In this document: piece after piece, positions 34,759 through 42,455 of the stretch | Layout: each line of letters begins with the position of its first letter | Numbering within the stretch: the stretch's first letter is position 1 | Assembly: GCA_028289545.1 (NCBI GenBank) | Contig: JANQPG010000094.1 | Span: 42,622 to 106,621 of the forward strand | DNA length: 64,000 bases | Direction of reading: 5' to 3' | Source of the DNA: Woeseiaceae bacterium | GTDB lineage: Bacteria > Pseudomonadota > Gammaproteobacteria > Steroidobacterales > Woeseiaceae | Program-made: the position numbers and the translations under genes | The notes under the pieces: model-generated | What the model was told of the DNA's origin: nothing | The model's database searches: none | The model's input: only the letters and a program-made list of their open reading frames with translations

Positions 34759-36071
34759 TACAGAAGTTCCTGCGCGGCGACAGGACACTCCTGTTTCGAT
34801 CTTACCTGTTCCTCGCCGCCGGCCTCCTGCTCACGGCGACCGTTCTCGACATGGGTTTCGATTACCTGCATTCCTCGCTGGGCAGCGTCGAGGACCGGTT
34901 GCCGGAAACGAGTTTGAGGCTCATCGAGACACAGCTCGCGGCGGCTCCGCCCGGGGAAAGAGAGACGCTGGCGCTGCAGATAGGCGAGGATATCGGCGTG
35001 CCGATCCAGCTGCTGCACAAGGACGATATTGCGTCCGACCGCGAGCCGGGCGCGGCGGCAATCGAGACGCTGGTCGATGCGCGCGGCAATCGCACCTATT
35101 TGTACGCGGCGCCGAAGCTCGACCAGCTCATTTACTTTGGCCCCGTGGCAACGGCCGGCGAAAGCCTGATCCTGAAGATGCTGCCGCCGCTGTTCTACCT
35201 GTCGATCTTTGTTGTTGCGGCGTTGTGGCTGAGCCCACTCCTCAAAGACCTGAACCTGATCACGTCCGCGGCGCAACGATTTGCGGCGGACTACCGGCAA
35301 CCGCTCGCAACGGCCAGCAAGACGACCCAGCTGACGGGTCTTGCACGTAACCTGGACAATATGTCGGCGAGGCTCAGCGGACTCATACAGAGCCAGAAGG
35401 AGCTGATCGCCGCGCTCTCGCATGAAATGCGCACGCCGCTGGCCCGTATGCGCTTTGCGCTGGCGCTGATAGGCAACGAGGCCAGCCCTGCGCTCAAAAC
35501 CCGGCTTGAAGAGCTCAATGGCGATGTGCAGGAGATCGACCAGCTGATTGCGACGATGCTCGACTACGCTCGCCTCGACCACCCCGACCTCGAGATGAAC
35601 TGGCAGCGGGTTCCCGTCACGGCCTGGCTCGCCGAGATTCGCGATAAGCTGCATCATCCCGGCCGGCGGCTCGAAATAGAAACGCATGAGGTCCATACGC
35701 CGATTTCGATGGACCCGCACCTGATGAGGCTTGCGGTGAGCAACCTGCTGAACAACGCCGGTCGCTATGCCGAATCCGCCATTCGCTGCTGCGTGCACAG
35801 CGCCGGCGGGCTACAGCGCATCGAAGTACACGACGACGGCGACGGCGTGCCCGAGGCCGAACGGGAATCCATCTTCAAGGCATTTACGCGCATCGACGAC
35901 AGCCGCAACCGCGACACCGGCGGTTACGGACTGGGGCTTGCCATTGTGGCGCGTATTGCCGGGCTGCACGGCGGCAGCGTTGCCGTCAGCCGCTCAGCTG
36001 AACTCGGCGGCGCGCAGTTCACGCTGGAATGGAACGCGCCTGACGAAACGGCGGCGATCGCCGCCGATTGA
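34755..36071 (+). CDS. Membrane sensor histidine kinase, OmpR-system partner
   Basis: Start at GTG 34755 (GTGA overlap with the regulator). In the 438-residue protein, transmembrane helices at about 12-32 and 142-162 flank a periplasmic sensor of about 110 residues, followed by a HAMP-like linker, the phosphorylated His223 in ALSHEMRTPLAR, and an HATPase domain with NLLNNAGRYA, DDGDGVPE and GGYGLGLAIV. The sensor has no recognised domain; cell-envelope stress or cationic peptide sensing would fit MipA/DUF3019 neighbours (inference). Confidence 0.92.
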   Translation: MIQKFLRGDRTLLFRSYLFLAAGLLLTATVLDMGFDYLHSSLGSVEDRLPETSLRLIETQLAAAPPGERETLALQIGEDIGVPIQLLHKDDIASDREPGAAAIETLVDARGNRTYLYAAPKLDQLIYFGPVATAGESLILKMLPPLFYLSIFVVAALWLSPLLKDLNLITSAAQRFAADYRQPLATASKTTQLTGLARNLDNMSARLSGLIQSQKELIAALSHEMRTPLARMRFALALIGNEASPALKTRLEELNGDVQEIDQLIATMLDYARLDHPDLEMNWQRVPVTAWLAEIRDKLHHPGRRLEIETHEVHTPISMDPHLMRLAVSNLLNNAGRYAESAIRCCVHSAGGLQRIEVHDDGDGVPEAERESIFKAFTRIDDSRNRDTGGYGLGLAIVARIAGLHGGSVAVSRSAELGGAQFTLEWNAPDETAAIAAD

Positions 36072-36086
36072 CGCTGAAAACTGAGG

Positions 36087-36986
36087 CTAAAACAGGGAAT
36101 CCTGCGTAGGCCCCGACGTTGCCGGGACGGTCAGCCCGCTGCCCAGGCGGCTGTTGAGCTGTTCGATGAAGTGCCTCGCGAGCAGCGGCGATTCAAGTTC
36201 GTGATTCTGATGCACAAAGAACTCGATGCGCTGAATACCCTGTTTCAGCCACTGCTCAAGCCGATCCACCCAATCGTCGAGGCGCGTGTAGTCGGATTCG
36301 TGATTGGCGCCGACGTAACGGACAAAGGCAGTTGGCGTCGTAAGCCGCATGTGCAACAGGTCGCGCCGCGCCGCCGTGTCGGTAACGACGTTGCTGACGC
36401 CATGCTCCTCGAACAACGCATACAGTTCGTCCGCGACGCCCGCGTCGTTGAACCAGTCGCGATGGCGCAACTCGACGGCGAGCGGCTGTTCGTCCGGCCA
36501 GGCGCTCAGAAACTCGTCGAGGCGACCTACGTTGTCGGCCTTCGGCACAAAATTCTCCGGCATCTGCAGGAAAATCGTGCCGAGTTTCTCGTCGAGATGT
36601 GCGGCATTCTGGAGAAACTCCTCGACATAGCCCGCCGAGTCGCGAAGTCGTTTTCGGTGGCTGATGATCTGCGGCACCTTCGGGAAGAACACGAAACCCT
36701 CGGGTGTCTTGTTTTTCCAACCCGCAAACACACTTGCCGGAAACACGCGGTAGAAGCTCGCGTTTAGCTCTATCGCGTTGAACTGGGTGCTGTAGTAACT
36801 GAGTTCGTCTTTGGTGCCGCGCGGATAGAAGTTCTTGAGATCCTGCCGGTTCCACTTGGCGCAGCCGACGTAGAGCTGAGCTTCGACGTCGCGCCTGCCG
36901 CGCTCGAGCACCTCCCCGGTGCGCGCATCGTCTTCCGGTAGCGTAAAGTCGATACTCTCTGGCTTGTCCGTTCTGCCGAACTTCAT
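36087..36986 (-). CDS. DUF72 family protein
   Basis: A 299-residue TIM-barrel-like protein with the DUF72 pattern: LYVGCAKWN, then FYP.GTKDELSYYSTQFNAIELN, then FVFFPKVPQ.ISH, EKLGTIFLQMP, LAVELRHRDWF and VRYVGAN. Function is unknown across the family. It starts at an ATG and is convergent with the histidine kinase gene, with a 15-bp gap. Confidence 0.9.
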   Translation of the reverse strand: MKFGRTDKPESIDFTLPEDDARTGEVLERGRRDVEAQLYVGCAKWNRQDLKNFYPRGTKDELSYYSTQFNAIELNASFYRVFPASVFAGWKNKTPEGFVFFPKVPQIISHRKRLRDSAGYVEEFLQNAAHLDEKLGTIFLQMPENFVPKADNVGRLDEFLSAWPDEQPLAVELRHRDWFNDAGVADELYALFEEHGVSNVVTDTAARRDLLHMRLTTPTAFVRYVGANHESDYTRLDDWVDRLEQWLKQGIQRIEFFVHQNHELESPLLARHFIEQLNSRLGSGLTVPATSGPTQDSLF

Positions 36987-37100
36987 TGACTCGCGTCGCC
37001 GTGTGGGGGTGGGCTATTCTCGCGCTGCGCTGGCGGCAGGTCCAGCCCGGCTTATTCGCAATCCGACATCCTCAATACGACGCCGCCCCACTCGAGACGC

Positions 37101-37634
37101 TCAGCGACGCCGACGGTAGATCAGTTTTTCTTCGTAAATCTTGTCTTCGCCGCGCATGGCAACGTAGCCATGCATTTCGTCGTCATCGATCCGGTAGAAA
37201 CTGATGCCCGAAAAATGAATGGCGTCGGACTCTGCGCGAATGAACCGAAAGTCGACAAAGTCTTCCTTGTCCTCCCACGCAACAAAGTCCCGGCTAAAGT
37301 GCTTTACCTTGAGGCTAAGGCTGCCCTGCTCCTCCACGAGCAGCAGCAGCTCGTAAAACCCGACCGTATCGCCCTCGAGAGTCTTGAACATGCCCACCAT
37401 CGACCCTGCCGAGGGTGGGTTCCAGACTTCTTCGAAGTGCCCCCCGAAGGCTTCACCCTCCCATGAGCCAACGAGCCAGGCTACGTCGTCAAGTGTTGCC
37501 GCCGGGCGCTCGCTGGGGTTATCCAACGCATAGGTATGCGCTGTTCGTTGCGTCTGCGCGGCCGCTGTGCCGACGGTAAGGCAGAGTATCAGCGACAGCA
37601 GCGCAGCGCGTCGCGCCCTGCTTTGCTTAGTCAT
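37101..37634 (-). CDS. DUF6265 family exported protein
   Basis: A 177-residue protein with a signal peptide (AALLSLILCLTVGTAAAQ) and a lipocalin-like domain typical of DUF6265: DVAWLVGSWEGEAFGG, EVWNPPSAGSMVGMFKTL, FYELLLLVEE and SLSLKVKHFS. These resemble small-molecule-binding barrels; ligand unknown. The VOC gene upstream ends eight bases inside its start, so the pair is cotranscribed and probably coupled. Confidence 0.82.
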   Translation of the reverse strand: MTKQSRARRAALLSLILCLTVGTAAAQTQRTAHTYALDNPSERPAATLDDVAWLVGSWEGEAFGGHFEEVWNPPSAGSMVGMFKTLEGDTVGFYELLLLVEEQGSLSLKVKHFSRDFVAWEDKEDFVDFRFIRAESDAIHFSGISFYRIDDDEMHGYVAMRGEDKIYEEKLIYRRRR

Positions 37635-38007
37635 TCTTGGACTCGTCCTGATAAAACATCAGCGCATTGCCGTCCGGATCGTAGAAGCTCAGCAGACGTA
37701 CCATATTTTCGATCGTCATGATGTCGCCGTCGATCCGGACGTTGTGCGCCTCGAGCGCCGACCTTGCCGCCTCGATATCGCTGACTCCGAAAGTTGGTGT
37801 GGCCCCGCCCGGGTTGGGTGTTTCTACGGCACTCAATCCCACGGTCACCCGGTCGACAGACGATTTGAGCTCGCACCACCCGAGTTCATCCATACGGTAG
37901 TCGAGTTCGAACCCGAGAACTTTTGTGTACCAGTCGATTGCCTGATCCAGATCCGAAACGGGCATTGAAACCGCCAGACCGCCGTCGTATGCAATTTGCG
38001 CAGACAT
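37627..38007 (-). CDS. VOC (glyoxalase/bleomycin-resistance fold) family protein
   Basis: Start at ATG 38007, preceded by AGAGGGAAA; a longer frame continuing upstream would run through the divergent promoter and is rejected. The 126-residue protein has two beta-alpha-beta modules with VSDLDQAIDWYTKVLGFEL and VRLLSFYDPDGNALMFYQ, the latter with the usual C-terminal metal or ligand position. Typical roles are glyoxalase-type isomerisation or ring-cleavage chemistry. It is divergent from the double HxlR-type regulator, which probably controls it. Confidence 0.88.
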   Translation of the reverse strand: MSAQIAYDGGLAVSMPVSDLDQAIDWYTKVLGFELDYRMDELGWCELKSSVDRVTVGLSAVETPNPGGATPTFGVSDIEAARSALEAHNVRIDGDIMTIENMVRLLSFYDPDGNALMFYQDESKND

Positions 38008-38095
38008 TGATTTCCCTCTTCTTACATTGACTATTTCCCCGGTGGTTCTATTTTTATACTTACTATATAATCCGTCAAGCTCTATCGACGAACTC
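38008..38095. promoter_or_regulatory. Divergent promoter between VOC gene and HxlR-like regulator
   Basis: The 88-bp gap is strikingly AT-rich (38047-38075) in a GC-rich window. Arms TTATA (38054-38058) and TATAA (38066-38070) form an imperfect dyad, and TATACT and TATATA are -10-like. It is the likely joint promoter and operator. Confidence 0.5.
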
Positions 38096-38668
38096 ATGAA
38101 CTCACCCACGGACCACTCAGGAAGGAAACCGCAACTCGCTCCGCTCATCGAGCTAGCGCATCACCGCTGGAACATTCCGGTGATTGCCGAACTCAGTCGC
38201 GGGCCTGGCGCCAAGTTTGTGACGATGGCCAACCGGCTAGGCGCCAGCCGAGCGTCGCTCAGCAGCTCACTCGCCTATTTGATCCGCCTGGGGCTGGTCG
38301 AAAAGAACGAAGGTTACGGTCATCCGATGCGACCGGAATACCTGCTGACCCCCGCTGGAAAGCGGGTCAGCGAGCAATGTCAGGCGCTAACCCGCATTTT
38401 GCGCCGGAGCGAAGAAACGGACCTTGCGTTCCGCAAATGGACGCTGCCGCTGCTTGCCGTGATCGGCGATGAGACCCGGCGCTTCAACGAGTTGCGCGGC
38501 CGACTTGAAACTGCGACGCCGCGCGCGGTTACGCTGGGACTCAAGGGGCTGCTCAGGGCACGCTGGGCGAAGCGCACGATTGTCGACGACTATCCTCCGA
38601 CTGCCGGGTATGCGCTCGAGGTACGCGGTCGGCAAGTGCTGGCCTGCGTCGACGGTTTGTGCGGTTAG
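38096..38668 (+). CDS. HxlR-like regulator with two winged-helix units
   Basis: Start at ATG 38096. The 190-residue protein contains two consecutive MarR/HxlR-like winged-helix halves. The first, about 15-100, has HHRWNIPVIAELSRG, MANRLGASRASLSSSLAYL and LTPAGKRV. The second, about 110-188, has FRKWTLPLLAVIGDETRRF, ELRGRLETATPRAVTLGLKGL and YALEVRGRQVL. HxlR proteins normally have one unit and dimerise, so this looks like an internal duplication. It probably regulates the divergent VOC-DUF6265 operon. Confidence 0.8.
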   Translation: MNSPTDHSGRKPQLAPLIELAHHRWNIPVIAELSRGPGAKFVTMANRLGASRASLSSSLAYLIRLGLVEKNEGYGHPMRPEYLLTPAGKRVSEQCQALTRILRRSEETDLAFRKWTLPLLAVIGDETRRFNELRGRLETATPRAVTLGLKGLLRARWAKRTIVDDYPPTAGYALEVRGRQVLACVDGLCG

Positions 38669-38703
38669 AATCCTGCCTAAAGATCGATTCCGGACAACGC
38701 CGC

Positions 38704-39306
38704 ATGAACTCTACAGGCCTGGACACTGGCGAATTCGACGCGCTCATGACGTCGGTCAGGCAATGCCGGCTGTGCGAAGCGGCGCTGCCGGCAGGCCCGA
38801 GGCCCGTGCTGCAGCTTGCGCCGGCAGCCAGGATTCTCATCGCGGGCCAGGCGCCGGGCAAGCGCGTCCACGAAACCGGCGTACCCTTCGACGATCCCAG
38901 CGGAAAGCGCCTGCGCGAATGGATGGGCGTATCCAGCGAGGTGTTCTACGACTCGTCAAAGATAGCGATACTGCCGATGGGATTCTGTTACCCCGGCACC
39001 GGCCGCTCGGGCGACCTGCCGCCGAGACCCGAGTGCGAGCAGACGTGGCGGCAAAAACTCCTGGACCAGCTGGGTGAGCTTGAACTGACGCTGGTCATCG
39101 GCCAGTACGCACAGGCATGGCACCTCGAAGAGACGGGAAAGAACCTGACCGAAACGGTGAGGAACTGGCGAGCGTACGGCCCGCACATCGTGCCGCTGCC
39201 GCACCCTAGCCCGCGGAACAACATTTGGCTCAAGAAGAACCCCTGGTTCGCCGATTCGCTGCTGCCGCATCTCAAACGGACTGTCGAGCGCATTCTCGCC
39301 GGCTGA
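38704..39306 (+). CDS. Uracil-DNA glycosylase family protein
   Basis: Start at ATG 38704. The 200-residue protein has the UDG superfamily motif 1 region AGQAPGKRVHETGVPF and motif 3-like PLPHPSPRNNIW. A CRLC pair (Cys21, Cys24) near the N-terminus recalls iron-sulfur-containing members, but the remaining cysteines of a 4Fe-4S site are not evident. It probably removes uracil or other damaged bases from DNA, though activity of this subfamily is uncertain. It follows the HxlR-like gene by 35 bp. Confidence 0.85.
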   Translation: MNSTGLDTGEFDALMTSVRQCRLCEAALPAGPRPVLQLAPAARILIAGQAPGKRVHETGVPFDDPSGKRLREWMGVSSEVFYDSSKIAILPMGFCYPGTGRSGDLPPRPECEQTWRQKLLDQLGELELTLVIGQYAQAWHLEETGKNLTETVRNWRAYGPHIVPLPHPSPRNNIWLKKNPWFADSLLPHLKRTVERILAG

Positions 39307-39359
39307 ATCGACCGCCTGCGATACGGGCCCGCCGGACAAATCCCCGGTACCATGCGCCC

Positions 39360-40898
39360 ATGAACAGATTGGCCGCATGGATTGACAAGCACAAAATCGG
39401 CAAACATGCCTGGATAGCCGGCCTGCTGGCCTGCATAGCCGTCACGGCCTACGCATCGACGCTCGACCCTGCCAGCCTCGATGCGCAGCAGCACTACGGT
39501 TTCCTGTCGCTGGTGCCGGCGCTGGCAACGCTGATCATCTGTTTTGCAACCCGCAACGTCATCTTCGCGCTGTTCATGGGCGTTGTGCTCGGCGGGCTCG
39601 TGTCAGGCTCCTACAACATCGTTCGCGAGTTCATGATCCCGAGCCTCGGCACGACGGGGTTCGCGGAAATCCTGCTCGTGTACCTCTGGGCCCTCGGCGG
39701 TCTGCTCGGCATCTGGAACCGAAACGGCGGCGCCTGGTACTTCGCAAAATACGTTTCGGAAAACCACGTGAAGTCTCGGCGATCCGCGCTGTTTTTTACC
39801 TGGCTCATGGGCGTCATCTTCCATCAGGGCGGCACGATCAGCACTGTACTCACGGGCACAACCGTGCGCCCGGTGGCGGACCGCGAGAAGGTTTCACACG
39901 AAGAGCTCGCCTACGTCGTCGACTCGACGGCCTCGCCGGTCGCAACGGTCATTCCCTTCAACGCCTGGCCGGTGTACATCGCCGGACTCATCGCCATCCC
40001 TTCGATGAGTCACTTTGTCGCTGACCGGGATGCCGCCGTATCGATGTTCCTCGCCGCAATTCCGTTCAACTTCTACGGCATCCTCGCCGTACTGTTCACG
40101 CTGCTGTTTGCCTTCGGCAAACTGCCGTTTACGGGCCGCAACATGCGCGCCGCGCGCAAACGCGCAATGCTGACGGGTGAACTCGACGCGCCGGACGCCC
40201 AGCCCATGGTGTCCAAGGAGCTGGCGACGCTCAACGTGGCGGAAGGCTACGAGCCATCCCTGTGGGACTTTTTTGTGCCGATCAGCGTACTGCTCGGGTT
40301 TGCCATCGTGCCGACGGTTTTCCTCGACGAACTCATGATCTTCGAAGCGTTCGGCCTTGCTGTCGTCAGCGGCATGCTGCTGTCGATCATTCGCGGCATG
40401 AGCGCCAGGGACGCGTTCGACGGCATGCTCGAAGGTATCAAGGGCGTCACGATCGGCGCGGTCATACTGGGTCTTGCCGTTACCCTCGCACAGGTGTCGG
40501 AGACACTGGGCGCGTCGAACTACGTCATTGCCGTAGCCGCCGAGTCGCTGACCGCCGCTCCGTTTATCCTGCCGGGCCTGCTGATGCTGGTGTGTATGAC
40601 CGTTGCGTTTTCGATCGGGTCTTCCTGGGGCACGTATGCCGTGGTTTTCCCGATCGCGCTGCCGCTCGCCTATGCGATCTCCCCCGACCCGCTGTTCCTG
40701 ACGATCGTATTTGGCGCCATTCTCGGCGGCGCCGTGTTCGGCGATCAGTGCTCACCCATCTCGGATACGACAATCCTGTCATCGCTGGCCTGCGGTTGCG
40801 ACCTGATGGACCACGTCTTTACCCAGCTGCCCATGGCGCTGACCGCCGCAGGGATCTCGATCGTCCTGTACACCGGCATTACACTGTTCGTGCTGTAA
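39360..40898 (+). CDS. NhaC-family Na+/H+ antiporter
   Basis: Start at ATG 39360, giving a 512-residue protein with 11-12 transmembrane helices. Family features include FHQGGTISTVLTGTTVRPVAD, the DSTASPVATVIPFNAWP segment, and SIGSSWGTYAVVFPIALPLA with FGDQCSPISDTTILSS near the end. NhaC proteins exchange sodium (or metabolites such as malate and lactate) for protons, fitting a marine lifestyle. It converges with the lipase gene, 23 bp apart. Confidence 0.9.
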   Translation: MNRLAAWIDKHKIGKHAWIAGLLACIAVTAYASTLDPASLDAQQHYGFLSLVPALATLIICFATRNVIFALFMGVVLGGLVSGSYNIVREFMIPSLGTTGFAEILLVYLWALGGLLGIWNRNGGAWYFAKYVSENHVKSRRSALFFTWLMGVIFHQGGTISTVLTGTTVRPVADREKVSHEELAYVVDSTASPVATVIPFNAWPVYIAGLIAIPSMSHFVADRDAAVSMFLAAIPFNFYGILAVLFTLLFAFGKLPFTGRNMRAARKRAMLTGELDAPDAQPMVSKELATLNVAEGYEPSLWDFFVPISVLLGFAIVPTVFLDELMIFEAFGLAVVSGMLLSIIRGMSARDAFDGMLEGIKGVTIGAVILGLAVTLAQVSETLGASNYVIAVAAESLTAAPFILPGLLMLVCMTVAFSIGSSWGTYAVVFPIALPLAYAISPDPLFLTIVFGAILGGAVFGDQCSPISDTTILSSLACGCDLMDHVFTQLPMALTAAGISIVLYTGITLFVL

Positions 40899-40921
40899 GC
40901 CGCGGCGGCTGCTGGGCCGAT

Positions 40922-42418
40922 TTACCCCTTTAGCCACTCGCTGAGCCCATCAACGACCTTGGGATTGCCGAAGAAGTTGCCGTGATGCACGCCGTCGGCG
41001 CCGTCGAGGTCAAGCCGGTTGCCTTCGGTGATGGGAAACATCGGGTCGCCGTTGTGTTCGTAGACGCCGAGCGTTGGAACAACAAGATCATTGGCCTCTT
41101 TAAAGATGTGGTCCATGAGCTTGTCCTTGGCCCACGGCTTGAACTTCCTTTCGGTCGGTTCGAAGTTCGCCGCAACACTCCGGTACTTCGCGCCAACCGA
41201 TGCCCCTTTGTTGAGGTAGTTGTTCACGTAGGCCCCCGTCGGGTTCATGGACTGCAGACCCTCGAGTCCCTTCAGCGTGCCGACGGCAAGCTGCTTGACG
41301 ACCGCAACAATCACCTCGAGCGCGTCCGTAACGGCGTTGTCGGGCAGCGCGCTCAGTACGTTCGTGTGCGCGTCGACGAAGTCGCCCATGTATTTCGGGT
41401 CGGTCAGCACGGTCCCGCGATTGGGGCTCGCCACGAAAACGATTTGCCCAACCTCGAGTGTCTTGCCCTCCAGCGGTAAATCCTCTTGCTGCTCGGTCAG
41501 AATCCGCGACACGTGCCCGCCACGCGAGTGGCACACAATATCGACGTCCAGCACCTGTCCCGACGGCATGCTGTTGGCGAAAAATCGTGCGTTGTCGGTA
41601 GGGTCCTCCGATAGGGTCAAGTGGTCGAACGCAAACACCCGGCCCTCGTAGCGTCTGTTGAGTTCGTCGATGAATTCAGGCGTCAGTTCGTAGAACGCCG
41701 TTGCCGCGCGGCTGAAAGTACCGTGGATAAACAACAGGCTCCTGCCTGCGCCGAGGTTTTGCCAGTCCGCTGCGGTCAGCTCGCCCGCCCCGTTTTGCCG
41801 GTAGGTCTCACGGGTGATGCGCCTCAGCGCGTAGGGCCGGTTTTTCTTCTCCCATTTGGCGGCAAAAAAGTCGCCGACCGCGCCGATCACGTCGTCCAGC
41901 ACAAAAGACAACACGCGGATGGCCTTCTTGCCGAGCCACCCGAGTACCCCCCGCGTGTCGTCGTCTCCGCTTACGTCCGCTGCGTATCCCGGAATGATAA
42001 AGGTCACCGTGTCGACACCGCGCGTCGTATCGGCCCCGCTGCCGCTGTCGACGGGCAGGTGCCAGCTCGCAATGCCGTTCTCGTCGGTGACCAGCAAGAG
42101 CTGCCCCCAGCCCTCACCGGCGGCCGGCACCTTGATCTCGATGCCCTTGTGATCCGGCGCCATCGATCGCGTCGACACGGCCGCGTCGGTCGGTTGCTCG
42201 CCGACGTCGCCGATCTCGATGTAATAGTCGGTGTCGACCTGATGTGCGGCCAGCGCCGTACCGAGCGCGTCGCTTCCCAGCGCCTCGCCGCGCGACTCAC
42301 CCGGAGTGAGTTTGGAAACCGTTACGCTACCCGATATGCCGGGCGATCGAATGACAATATCGTCGAACTCGATGTCGCTGCCCGTCGGGTCGAGCTGGCC
42401 GCTCGCAAGTTCCTGCAT
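40922..42418 (-). CDS. Lipase/esterase-like alpha/beta hydrolase encoded with CHAT protease
   Basis: A 498-residue protein without a signal peptide, so probably cytosolic. Residues about 1-140 are a beta-rich extension of no known family. After it comes an alpha/beta hydrolase core: LLFIHGTFSRAATAF (oxyanion), nucleophile Ser298 in VDIVCHSRGGHVSR, FVASPNRGTVL, and a late His pair (DGVHHGNFFG) that may supply the base. It starts 37 bp after the CHAT gene stop, with AGGGG before its ATG, so the two form an operon. I infer an effector whose activity is controlled by the protease. It could also be a housekeeping triacylglycerol lipase-like enzyme. Confidence 0.8.
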   Translation of the reverse strand: MQELASGQLDPTGSDIEFDDIVIRSPGISGSVTVSKLTPGESRGEALGSDALGTALAAHQVDTDYYIEIGDVGEQPTDAAVSTRSMAPDHKGIEIKVPAAGEGWGQLLLVTDENGIASWHLPVDSGSGADTTRGVDTVTFIIPGYAADVSGDDDTRGVLGWLGKKAIRVLSFVLDDVIGAVGDFFAAKWEKKNRPYALRRITRETYRQNGAGELTAADWQNLGAGRSLLFIHGTFSRAATAFYELTPEFIDELNRRYEGRVFAFDHLTLSEDPTDNARFFANSMPSGQVLDVDIVCHSRGGHVSRILTEQQEDLPLEGKTLEVGQIVFVASPNRGTVLTDPKYMGDFVDAHTNVLSALPDNAVTDALEVIVAVVKQLAVGTLKGLEGLQSMNPTGAYVNNYLNKGASVGAKYRSVAANFEPTERKFKPWAKDKLMDHIFKEANDLVVPTLGVYEHNGDPMFPITEGNRLDLDGADGVHHGNFFGNPKVVDGLSEWLKG

Positions 42419-42455
42419 GTTCGTTTACCCCTGGAGTAAAACAGTTCTGTCGTGA

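Noticed and set aside
40898..40910. Short hairpin between the NhaC and lipase genes as bidirectional terminator
   Set aside because: The stem has only five base pairs and no T-run on either strand.
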